Shown here: piece by piece, positions 14,660-21,763 of the stretch
How the letters are laid out: every line of letters begins with the position of its first letter
Numbering within the stretch: the stretch's first letter is position 1
Origin: an uncultured Sutterella sp.
GTDB taxonomy: Bacteria > Pseudomonadota > Gammaproteobacteria > Burkholderiales > Burkholderiaceae_F
Direction of reading: 5' to 3'
DNA: 25,260 nt
Assembly (NCBI GenBank): GCA_905192805.1
Contig: CAJJMF010000008.1
Span: 1-25,260 of the forward strand
Made by a program: the position numbers and the translations under genes
Notes under the pieces: model-generated
Databases searched by the model: none
What the model was told of the DNA's origin: nothing
Seen by the model: the letters and a program-made list of their open reading frames with translations, nothing else

Positions 14660-15595
14660 ATGGTCAAATTAGGTATGGATAAATTTCAAAAACTTCTTTT
14701 CCCCCAAGCCGTTGCTCGTGCGGAAACGGTAACGATTGATGAGTCGTTTCAGGCGGCGATTTCGCACCAAAATCTCCCCTTAGCCGTTCAACGCTTAGCT
14801 GGAGAAATGGCTGCCGCGGCGCTCTTGAGCGCAGGGGCCTTGCACTACGATGGCACGGTGATTTTGCAGGTCGCGGGCGACGGTCCTGTTCGCTTGATGG
14901 TCGTCGAAGTGAGTCCGAATCTTGTGTACCGTGTCTCGGTGGTGATGCGCGAACAGTACGATCCCATTGAAGAGAATGCCAGCATGCAGTCGCTCTTAAA
15001 CGTCCACGGCAATGCCCAGTGCAGCTTTATTTTGGATCCAGCCAATCGCCCGCAAGGCGTTGAACCCTATCGTGGTCTCGTGGCGCTCGAAGGCGAAACG
15101 TTTGCTGACGTGATGACCAACTACTTCATCCACAGTGAACAGGTGGAAACCTTGATGGTGCTTGCCTGTGATGAACGCCGTGCGGGCGGGATCATGATTC
15201 AAAAGATGCCAACGCAAGGGGGTAAAGCCCTCCCCGAGGACTACGATGAAGACGGCTGGAATCGTTTAAAGCTCTTTGTGAATACCGTCAACAGCGAAGA
15301 ACTCTTGACGCTGAGCCCTGAAGAAATCAACCGTCGTCTTTTCTGGGAAGAAAATCCCGAAGTGATGTATGAAGAGCACCCGGTTTTCCGTTGTAGTTGT
15401 TCGGACGAACGCCTCTACTCGGTGATTCGTTCGCTCGGTCGTGACGAAGTGGATTCGATTTTGGAAGAACGCGACGGGAATATCGAAATTACCTGTCAGT
15501 TCTGCGGTCGAGTGCGCTTATTCACTCGTGACGATGTCAACGAGATCTTTGCCACCGATCCTCTTGCTCCTCAGGCACCGCAAACCTTGAGTTAA
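14660..15595 (+). CDS. hslO: Hsp33 redox-regulated molecular chaperone
   Basis: Hsp33 is a cytosolic holdase activated by oxidation and unfolding, for example by hypochlorite or by peroxide plus heat. The N-terminal chaperone domain covers ~1-190, followed by a linker. The zinc redox switch has Cys245-x-Cys247 and Cys279-x-x-Cys282, exactly the family pattern. The start is ambiguous: ATG 14660 is 14 nt from the SD AGGAG (14641-14645), whereas ATG 14675 gives MDKFQKLLF, which aligns better with the E. coli N-terminus. An out-of-frame ATG at 14656 sits at the best SD distance and opens an 8-codon ORF ending at 14682. Together with rclA, it is the second hypochlorite-related function in the window. 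Confidence 0.95.
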   Translation: MVKLGMDKFQKLLFPQAVARAETVTIDESFQAAISHQNLPLAVQRLAGEMAAAALLSAGALHYDGTVILQVAGDGPVRLMVVEVSPNLVYRVSVVMREQYDPIEENASMQSLLNVHGNAQCSFILDPANRPQGVEPYRGLVALEGETFADVMTNYFIHSEQVETLMVLACDERRAGGIMIQKMPTQGGKALPEDYDEDGWNRLKLFVNTVNSEELLTLSPEEINRRLFWEENPEVMYEEHPVFRCSCSDERLYSVIRSLGRDEVDSILEERDGNIEITCQFCGRVRLFTRDDVNEIFATDPLAPQAPQTLS

Positions 15596-15613
15596 GTCGC
15601 TCTATTGCTAGAG

Positions 15614-15659
15614 ACAACAATGCCACGCTCGAGAATCCCGATGCGTGGCATTTTGTTGT
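15614..15659. terminator. Bidirectional terminator between hslO and ftsB
   Basis: TGCCACGC (15621-15628) pairs perfectly with GCGTGGCA (15643-15650), extended outward by AA/TT and, past a 2-nt bulge, ACAAC/GTTGT. T-rich sequence follows in both directions (TTTTGTTGT on plus, TTGTTGT on minus). It lies between the convergent stops at 15595 and 15669. Confidence 0.85.
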
Positions 15660-15668
15660 AGACATCGC

Positions 15669-16082
15669 TTACTTGCGACGCCCAGGGGTGTAATACAAAT
15701 CGGCGCGTTTAGCGGAGAACGTTGCTCGCGAGGGCTTACTTTGCGCGTTGTTACTGTAGTCCGGCATTGAGGCCCGCTGGGCAACGCGTTTTTCATAGTC
15801 AGCTGGCGTTTCAAGGCGAAAGAGCACCTCGCCCGACTTCACCATATAGAGTTCACGTCGAGCACGCTCCTCAATCGCTTCACTGCCTTTTTCTAACGAG
15901 GCAAGCTCGGCACGCAACTCCTCATTTTTGAGGCGTTGTTGCTCGTTGAGCTTCACTTGCTCATTGAGCGCTCGACGCAAATCCTCCGCATGAAACCACG
16001 CTCCCTCAGGCCCGAAGAGCTGATAGGACAAGACCCCAAATGCGGTTAGGAGAATCATCGAGGGAACGTGGCGCAACATCAT
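15669..16082 (-). CDS. ftsB: Cell division protein FtsB
   Basis: FtsB is a bitopic divisome protein that joins FtsL and FtsQ at midcell. The 137-aa product has a single transmembrane helix (~8-24), a coiled coil (~33-66), and the conserved EERARRELYMVKSGEVLFR block (71-89). A C-terminal extension of ~45 residues beyond the usual core is polar and Arg-rich and has no clear counterpart in E. coli FtsB (103 aa). Two consecutive ATG codons start the frame, with AGGA 4 or 7 nt upstream; the second (16079) has the better spacing. It begins 9 nt after the eno stop, the usual eno-ftsB order in proteobacteria. Confidence 0.9.
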   Translation of the reverse strand: MMLRHVPSMILLTAFGVLSYQLFGPEGAWFHAEDLRRALNEQVKLNEQQRLKNEELRAELASLEKGSEAIEERARRELYMVKSGEVLFRLETPADYEKRVAQRASMPDYSNNAQSKPSRATFSAKRADLYYTPGRRK

Positions 16083-16091
16083 CGCTTCCTA

Positions 16092-17381
16092 TTACTTACG
16101 TAAGCAGTAGAACGCATCACGGCCCGGATACACCGCCACGCCTTCCAAGTGCTCTTCAATGCGAATCAACTGATTGTATTTCGCAATACGATCCGAACGG
16201 CTCATCGAACCCGTCTTGATCTGACCCGCGTTTAAACCCACGGCCAAGTCAGCAATCGTGCTGTCTTCGGTTTCACCCGAACGGTGGCTCACGACGGCGG
16301 TATAACCGGCACGCTTAGCCATTTCAATGGCTTCAATCGTTTCGGTTAAGGTACCGATCTGGTTCACCTTAATCAAGATCGAGTTGGCCACGCCCTTTTC
16401 GATCCCTTCTTTCAAAATCGCCGGGTTCGTCACGAACAAGTCGTCGCCCACCAATTGCACACGCTTACCTAAGGCAGCCGTCAACTTGGCCCAGCCTTCC
16501 CAATCGCCTTCGGCCATACCGTCTTCGATCGAGATAATCGGATAGCGTTCCACCCAATCCGTTAAGACCGCAATCCATTCGTCCGCGCTCAAGGCTTTGC
16601 CCGAGGACTTCTTCATCACGTACTTACCGTTATCGAAGAATTCACTCGACGCACAGTCCAAACCAATCGCAATGTCCTTACCCGGTTCAAAGCCAGCGGC
16701 CTTGATCGCTTCTAAGATCAATTCGATGGCTTCTTCGTGGGATTCGCACTTCGGCGCAAAGCCCCCTTCATCGCCCACCGCCGTCGACATGCCGCGACCA
16801 TTGATGATCTTCTTCAGTGCGTGGAAGGTTTCCGCGCCGTAGCGGACGGCTTCGGAGAACGTCGGAGCCCCTAAGGGGATGATCATGAATTCTTGTAAGT
16901 CGAGGTTGTTGTTGGCGTGCGCACCACCGTTAATCACGTTCATCATCGGGACGGGCAACTGCACTGCCCCCATGCCACCAAAGTAACGGTAAAGCGGCAA
17001 CCCCGTTTCTTCAGCCGAGGCACGAGCAACCGCCATCGAAACGGCCAAAATCGCATTGGCACCCAAACGACCCTTATTTTCGGTCCCGTCCAAGTCGATC
17101 ATGGTACGGTCAATGAACGCCTGATCCGAGCTTTCCAATCCGATGAGGGCGTCGGCAATTTCACCCGTGATATTGGCCACTGCGGTCAAAACTCCCTTAC
17201 CGCCGTAGCGCTTGGGATCGTTGTCACGCAATTCGAGGGCTTCACGAACCCCCGTCGAAGCTCCCGAGGGAACCGCAGCACGGCCCATGGCTCCACTTTC
17301 AAGCCACACTTCGGCTTCAACCGTGGGATTACCACGGCTATCAATAATTTCACGAGCATGAATGTCGATGATGGCGCTCAT
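16092..17381 (-). CDS. eno: Enolase
   Basis: This 429-aa enzyme interconverts 2-phosphoglycerate and phosphoenolpyruvate. Full-length signature regions are present: catalytic Glu205 (AVGDEGGFAP) and Lys338 (ILIKVNQIG), Mg ligands Asp242, Glu286 and Asp313, and the SHRSGETEDSTIADLAV block at 365-381. In E. coli enolase is also a degradosome component bound by RNase E; whether the RNase E here binds it is unknown. The SD AAGGA lies about 7 nt before the ATG. It is 57 nt downstream of kdsA, whose product uses PEP made by this enzyme, and 9 nt upstream of ftsB. Confidence 0.99.
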   Translation of the reverse strand: MSAIIDIHAREIIDSRGNPTVEAEVWLESGAMGRAAVPSGASTGVREALELRDNDPKRYGGKGVLTAVANITGEIADALIGLESSDQAFIDRTMIDLDGTENKGRLGANAILAVSMAVARASAEETGLPLYRYFGGMGAVQLPVPMMNVINGGAHANNNLDLQEFMIIPLGAPTFSEAVRYGAETFHALKKIINGRGMSTAVGDEGGFAPKCESHEEAIELILEAIKAAGFEPGKDIAIGLDCASSEFFDNGKYVMKKSSGKALSADEWIAVLTDWVERYPIISIEDGMAEGDWEGWAKLTAALGKRVQLVGDDLFVTNPAILKEGIEKGVANSILIKVNQIGTLTETIEAIEMAKRAGYTAVVSHRSGETEDSTIADLAVGLNAGQIKTGSMSRSDRIAKYNQLIRIEEHLEGVAVYPGRDAFYCLRK

Positions 17382-17438
17382 TGTCTTTCCTTTTGTTTAA
17401 TGGCTCGTCGAGCCAAATCAATCGTAGTCTTACCCCAA

Positions 17439-18302
17439 TTAGAGGTTGTCGTTAATGGTGTCTTCTAACAAGGGCTGGCCCTTGACCACACGGTCAATTT
17501 CGACCAGGCTGGTTAAGAGGGCTTTCATCTTGTCTAAGGGTACCGCATTGGGACCGTCACTCTTGGCGCACGGCGGATTCGGATGGGTTTCCATAAAGAG
17601 GCCAGCGACACCGGCTGCCACCGCAGCACGGGCCAAAACGGGCACAAACTGACGTTGACCGCCCGACGAACCGCCGTTGCCGCCAGGCAACTGGACCGAG
17701 TGGGTCGCGTCAAATACGACAGGCGCTCCCGTCTCACGCATAATGGCTAAGCCACGCATATCGGAAACTAAATTCCCATAGCCAAAGCTTGCTCCACGTT
17801 CGCAAACCATGAAGTTATCCGTTTCAAGACCGGCTTCACGAGCAGCCGCGCGTGCCTTCTCGATCACGTTCTTCATGTCACCCGGGGCCAAGAACTGACC
17901 CTTTTTAATATTGACGGGCTTACCGGAACGCGCACACGCATGGATGAAATCCGTCTGGCGGCACAAGAAGGCGGGCGTCTGGAGAACGTCCACCACGCTG
18001 GCTACGACCGGGACCTCTTCACTGGTGTGCACATCGGTCACCACGGGAACACCCACTTCTTCACGAACGCGAGCCAGAATGCGTAAGCCTTCATCCATAC
18101 CCAGGCCACGGAAGGCCGTTTCACTGGTGCGATTGGCTTTGTCGTAGCTCGCCTTAAAGATATAAGGAATACCCAACTCCGACGTGATTTCCTTTAAGCG
18201 AAAGGCGATATCTAACGCCATGGCTTCACTTTCGATCACACAGGGACCAGCCATCAAAAAGATCGGTTTGTTGATACCTATGTCAAAACCACAAAGCTTC
18301 AT
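17439..18302 (-). CDS. kdsA: 3-deoxy-8-phosphooctulonate synthase (KDO-8-P synthase)
   Basis: KdsA condenses PEP with arabinose 5-phosphate for the KDO of lipopolysaccharide. The 287-aa TIM barrel contains FKASYDKANRTS (49-60), TDVHTSEE, RQTDF, GASFGYGNL and DATHSVQ. AGPCVIES places Cys21 where metal-independent E. coli KdsA has Asn (GGMNVLES). Together with the downstream His, Glu (METHPNP) and Asp (KSDG), this indicates the metal-dependent class, as in Aquifex aeolicus. The SD is weak (GAGAG). A terminator after pyrG implies a separate promoter; TTGCGC-N18-TACACT on the minus strand (18409-18438) is a weak candidate. Confidence 0.97.
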   Translation of the reverse strand: MKLCGFDIGINKPIFLMAGPCVIESEAMALDIAFRLKEITSELGIPYIFKASYDKANRTSETAFRGLGMDEGLRILARVREEVGVPVVTDVHTSEEVPVVASVVDVLQTPAFLCRQTDFIHACARSGKPVNIKKGQFLAPGDMKNVIEKARAAAREAGLETDNFMVCERGASFGYGNLVSDMRGLAIMRETGAPVVFDATHSVQLPGGNGGSSGGQRQFVPVLARAAVAAGVAGLFMETHPNPPCAKSDGPNAVPLDKMKALLTSLVEIDRVVKGQPLLEDTINDNL

Positions 18303-18485
18303 TATTCGTCATCTCTCTCGATTGAAGCTACCGTTCGTAGTGAGCGATAGCGAAAGTTAAGAAATCCGCACGTTGCTGAGTTTATCCCGCGCGTCATCTG
18401 TGCGAAAAAGTGTAGTCGCCTTCGAGGGACTTGCGCAAATGTTCCGTAAAAAAAGTGTGTCCAAGCTTAAACCCATACAGAACTC

Positions 18486-18532
18486 AAAAAGGCAGACCGT
18501 GTAACACCCTATCGTATCACGCGACCTGCCTT
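18486..18532 (-). terminator. Rho-independent terminator after pyrG
   Basis: AAGGCAG (18489-18495) pairs with CTGCCTT (18526-18532). Past a 2x2 mismatch, an inner stem pairs CGTGT (18498-18502) with ACGCG (18519-18523, one G-U). Read on the minus strand the stem runs into TTTTT. It lies 52 nt downstream of the pyrG stop and would separate pyrG from kdsA. Confidence 0.78.
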
Positions 18533-18584
18533 GCTAGCGTTCGATTGACGTCAAACGCTTATTGTGCGCTTTCCGCTCGGAAGC

Positions 18585-20237
18585 TTATTGAGCCTTTTTA
18601 GCGTTGCTGTGTGCAATCGCGGCTTCAATGTACGCCTTAAAGAGCGGGTGCCCCGTACGCGGATTCGACGTAAATTCGGGGTGGAACTGCACGGCAAAGA
18701 AGAACGGATGATCGGGCAATTCCATCATTTCCGGTAAGTGTTCCGTCGGCGTACGTGCCGAGATCACCATGCCGCGTTCTTCGAATTGCGCCACGTAGGC
18801 ATTATTGACTTCGTAGCGATGACGATGACGTTCCGCCACCACATCCCCATAGATCTTGTGAGCCAACGTACCTTCTTCCACCGGCACTTCCTGACGGCCT
18901 AAACGCATCGTACCCCCCAAGTCGGAGGATTCGTCGCGTTTTTGAATCTTGCCACTACGGTCTTGCCATTCCGTGATCAACGCCACCACGGGGTGAGCCG
19001 TATCCGGATCCAATTCGGTCGAATTGGCACCCCCTAACCCACAGACGTGGCGAGCAAATTCCACCACGGCCATCTGCATCCCTAAGCAGATCCCTAAGTA
19101 AGGAACCTTGTTAACACGGGCGTATTCAATCGCCTTAATCATGCCTTCGGTACCACGCTTACCGAAACCGCCAGGCACCAAAATCGCATCCACGTCTGCT
19201 AAGACCGCATCCGGACCTTCTTCTTCGATCTGGCTCGCGTCCATAAAACGGGTAATCACCTTCGTGTGCGTGTGGATACCGGCGTGCGTAATGGCTTCGT
19301 TCAAGCTCTTGTAGCTGTCGGCATAGTCAACATACTTACCCACCATCGCGATCGTGACTTCACGTTCGGGATTCTGGATACGATGCACAATGTCTTCCCA
19401 GACCGACAAATCCGCTGGCTTGGTTTCTAAGCCTAACTTCTTACAAACGATGTCGTCCAAGTGCTGAGCGTGCAACATCAGGGGCACTTCGTAAATCGTC
19501 TTCGCATCGGCCACACTGATCACGCAATCCATCGGAACGTTCGAGAAGAGCGAAATCTTCGCGCGTTCGCCTTCCGGAATCATATGTTCCGCACGGCACA
19601 AGAGTAAATCGGGGTACACCCCTTCTTCACGCAACTTCTGCACCGAGTGCTGCGTGGGCTTGGTCTTCAATTCACCCGCGGAGGCAATCCACGGGCACAA
19701 CGTCAAATGGATAAAGCAGGTGTTATTGCGACCCACGCGGAACGACATCTGGCGCACGGCTTCCACGAACGGCAACGATTCAATATCGCCCACCGTACCG
19801 CCGATTTCCACCACGGCCACATCGGGCTTACCATCAAAGGTCGAGGCCGCACCGCGCTGGATGAATTCTTGAATTTCGTTGGTGATATGCGGAATCACCT
19901 GTACCGTCTTGCCCAAGTATTCCCCACGACGTTCTTTATGCAAAACGCTTTCATAGATCTGACCCGACGTGAAATTGTTGGGTTTGTGCATCTTGGTGGA
20001 GATGAAACGTTCATAGTGGCCCAAGTCAAGATCGGTCTCTGCCCCGTCTTCGGTCACAAACACTTCACCGTGCTGGAAGGGTGACATCGTACCAGGATCA
20101 ACGTTGATGTAAGGGTCAAGTTTGATCATCGTCACCTTAAGTCCGCGAGACTCAAGGATAGCCGCCAAAGAAGCGGCGGCGATGCCTTTACCTAATGAGG
20201 AGACAACGCCGCCGGTAACAAATACGTACTTGGTCAT
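18585..20237 (-). CDS. pyrG: CTP synthase
   Basis: PyrG aminates UTP to CTP using glutamine-derived ammonia and ATP. The 550-aa protein has the amidoligase domain (1-~268) with P-loop FVTGGVVSSLGKG (6-18) and KTKPTQHSV (191-199). The glutamine amidotransferase domain follows, with PGGFGKRG (355-362), the Cys384 nucleophile in LGICLGMQ, and His519/Glu521 in FHPEF. The frame is open four codons upstream to a GTG, but ATG 20237 gives the standard MTKYVFVTGG start. There is no Shine-Dalgarno; instead ACCTCCTT, identical to the 16S anti-SD, lies about 14 nt upstream. A promoter with exact TATAAT is at 20280-20308. Confidence 0.98.
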   Translation of the reverse strand: MTKYVFVTGGVVSSLGKGIAAASLAAILESRGLKVTMIKLDPYINVDPGTMSPFQHGEVFVTEDGAETDLDLGHYERFISTKMHKPNNFTSGQIYESVLHKERRGEYLGKTVQVIPHITNEIQEFIQRGAASTFDGKPDVAVVEIGGTVGDIESLPFVEAVRQMSFRVGRNNTCFIHLTLCPWIASAGELKTKPTQHSVQKLREEGVYPDLLLCRAEHMIPEGERAKISLFSNVPMDCVISVADAKTIYEVPLMLHAQHLDDIVCKKLGLETKPADLSVWEDIVHRIQNPEREVTIAMVGKYVDYADSYKSLNEAITHAGIHTHTKVITRFMDASQIEEEGPDAVLADVDAILVPGGFGKRGTEGMIKAIEYARVNKVPYLGICLGMQMAVVEFARHVCGLGGANSTELDPDTAHPVVALITEWQDRSGKIQKRDESSDLGGTMRLGRQEVPVEEGTLAHKIYGDVVAERHRHRYEVNNAYVAQFEERGMVISARTPTEHLPEMMELPDHPFFFAVQFHPEFTSNPRTGHPLFKAYIEAAIAHSNAKKAQ

Positions 20238-20279
20238 GAATAGCACCACGCAAGGAGGTAGAAAAAAATTAAAACGAGG

Positions 20280-20308
20280 ATTATAGCGAGAAGCGTCCCG
20301 TTAGGGAA
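20280..20308 (-). promoter_or_regulatory. Candidate sigma-70 promoter for pyrG
   Basis: On the minus strand the -10 is an exact TATAAT (20280-20285). The -35 is TTCCCT (20303-20308, 3 of 6 to consensus) at a 17-bp spacing. The transcript would start near 20270-20273 in a run of T residues, giving a leader of about 35 nt. Confidence 0.55.
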
Positions 20309-20460
20309 GAGTTTGAAAACGTTTTTTACGGACCCATCCCTTCACTGCCGACGCACAGACCATCTTCGTGCCACATGCCGACCATGAGACAACTCATTTT
20401 AAGACAAAATACCTAGGAAAAGCCCAATTTGAGCGCAAGAATTTTCTTGCCTTATCTCAG

Positions 20461-20503
20461 AAAAAAAGGACGAGTGTTCCGCTGAACAGCCGTCCTTTTT
20501 TCT
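20461..20503 (-). terminator. Rho-independent terminator after the cation-efflux gene
   Basis: AAAAAAGGACG (20462-20472) pairs perfectly with CGTCCTTTTTT (20491-20501), and an inner GTTC/GAAC stem (20476-20479/20484-20487) fills the loop. On the minus strand it is followed by a seven-T run. It also looks functional on the plus strand, which is T-rich past the stem. It lies 37 nt past the CDF stop codon. Confidence 0.9.
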
Positions 20504-20537
20504 TTTTTGACAGGGCGTGCCTAACCGCCCTCGTCGC

Positions 20538-21578
20538 TTACTTGAGTTTGGTGTCATCCAATTCCGGTTGACACAAAAGCACTTCCGGTTCATCCGAGAA
20601 GTCCGTCTTGCAAAGCCCCTCGCGACACACTTCACAGTCGTCTTCATCACCGTTAAAGTGCCACTCGGGCTGTACCGTCACATGGTCAATGCCAAACTTA
20701 TCATGAATTTCGACGCGAATGGCATCCAAAATTTTGGGCCAGCATTGAGGACTTTCAATGAGCACATGGCATTGCACGGCACCGTGCCCTGGACTCATCG
20801 TCCAGACATGTAAGTCGTGAACGCGTTCCACACCCGCGATGCCTTCAATCACACGCCCTACGCTAAAGTAATTGACGCCTTCGGGAATGCCATCTAAGAG
20901 CACCCGAGTCGTATCCCGTAAAATTTCGTAGGTGGCGTGTAGTAGCAACACACCCACTATCATGGAGAGAATTGGGTCCACAATCGCAGGACCGCCAAAA
21001 TAGATGACCGCCCCCGCGGTAATGGCTGCGACCGACCCCAGTAAGTCGCCCATCACATGTAACAGCGCGGCTCGCGTATTCATATTCTTTTGGTCTCGTG
21101 AGAGCGACCACGCAACCAAAATGTTAATGCACATCCCAATAAGGGCAATCAGCATCACAGAGAGTCCCGAAACCGCCTCAGGCTGAGCGATACGTTCGAT
21201 GGCTTCGACAAAAATCCACACCACCACGGCCAACATCACTAACCCATTGATAAAGCCTGCCAAGACTTCAATACGTCCATGCCCAAAGGTATGTTCACTA
21301 TCCACCCCTTTTTGCGCAATTTTATTCGCCACAAGTGCAAACAATAAGCTCGCCGAGTCCGTTACCATGTGACCAGCATCCCCGATCAACGCGAGCGAAT
21401 TGCTGAGATAGCCCCCCACCAACTCAATCGCCGAAAAGCCCAACGTCAAGAGCACGGCCAAACCGAGCGCAGAGGTTTTTGTTTTTTCGGCTTGGTGCTG
21501 CCAACGACTATCCCCCTGACCATGGCTAGAAAATTCACTAGCCGGTTCTTGCATAGCGTGAGACACCTTATGTTCCAT
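20538..21578 (-). CDS. Cation diffusion facilitator, zinc-efflux type (CzcD/ZitB-like)
   Basis: This ~346-aa inner-membrane proton/metal antiporter is expected to export Zn2+ (possibly Co2+ or Cd2+). It has six transmembrane helices between ~35 and ~215. The transport site is HxxxD in both TM2 (His70, Asp74 in DAGHMVTDS) and TM5 (His174, Asp178 in HVMGDLLGS), the pattern of zinc-type members. The cytoplasmic domain contains HDLHVWTMSPGH. A Cys-rich tail (CEVCREGLC, 315-323, plus Cys336) and a His-bearing N-terminus may sense or bind metal. ATG 21587 is possible, but TAAGGA is 8 nt before ATG 21578, which is preferred. A promoter with a good match lies just upstream. Confidence 0.93.
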   Translation of the reverse strand: MEHKVSHAMQEPASEFSSHGQGDSRWQHQAEKTKTSALGLAVLLTLGFSAIELVGGYLSNSLALIGDAGHMVTDSASLLFALVANKIAQKGVDSEHTFGHGRIEVLAGFINGLVMLAVVVWIFVEAIERIAQPEAVSGLSVMLIALIGMCINILVAWSLSRDQKNMNTRAALLHVMGDLLGSVAAITAGAVIYFGGPAIVDPILSMIVGVLLLHATYEILRDTTRVLLDGIPEGVNYFSVGRVIEGIAGVERVHDLHVWTMSPGHGAVQCHVLIESPQCWPKILDAIRVEIHDKFGIDHVTVQPEWHFNGDEDDCEVCREGLCKTDFSDEPEVLLCQPELDDTKLK

Positions 21579-21610
21579 TGCTGTCATCCTTACGATTTTT
21601 TGTTAAGGCT

Positions 21611-21638
21611 ATTCTAGTGCGCTTCGGTGGCTTGTCCA
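21611..21638 (-). promoter_or_regulatory. Sigma-70 promoter for the cation-efflux gene
   Basis: On the minus strand TGGACA (21633-21638, 5 of 6) and TAGAAT (21611-21616, 5 of 6) are spaced 16 bp apart. The transcript would begin near 21604, leaving a short leader. No clear metal-regulator operator is visible around it. Confidence 0.6.
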
Positions 21639-21700
21639 GCAATGCTCACGTTTTCGTGTGATTTTCCTCGATTTTTCCGTTAACTATTCTCACTACCATT

Positions 21701-21741
21701 AAAAAACCTCCCTGCAGTTCGTCCATCCACAAGGAGGTTTT
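21701..21741 (-). terminator. Rho-independent terminator after the autotransporter gene
   Basis: AAAACCTCC (21703-21711) pairs perfectly with GGAGGTTTT (21733-21741) around a 21-nt loop, followed on the minus strand by a T-run. It lies 22 nt beyond the stop codon at 21764. Confidence 0.85.
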
Positions 21742-21763
21742 CTGGCTCAGCTAGCCATTACGC

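Noticed and set aside
20251..20375. AAGGAGGT on the plus strand near pyrG followed by an open frame
   Set aside because: Only an ATT codon lies at a suitable distance, and the ~38-codon product is featureless. The string is more notable as an anti-SD copy on the pyrG strand.
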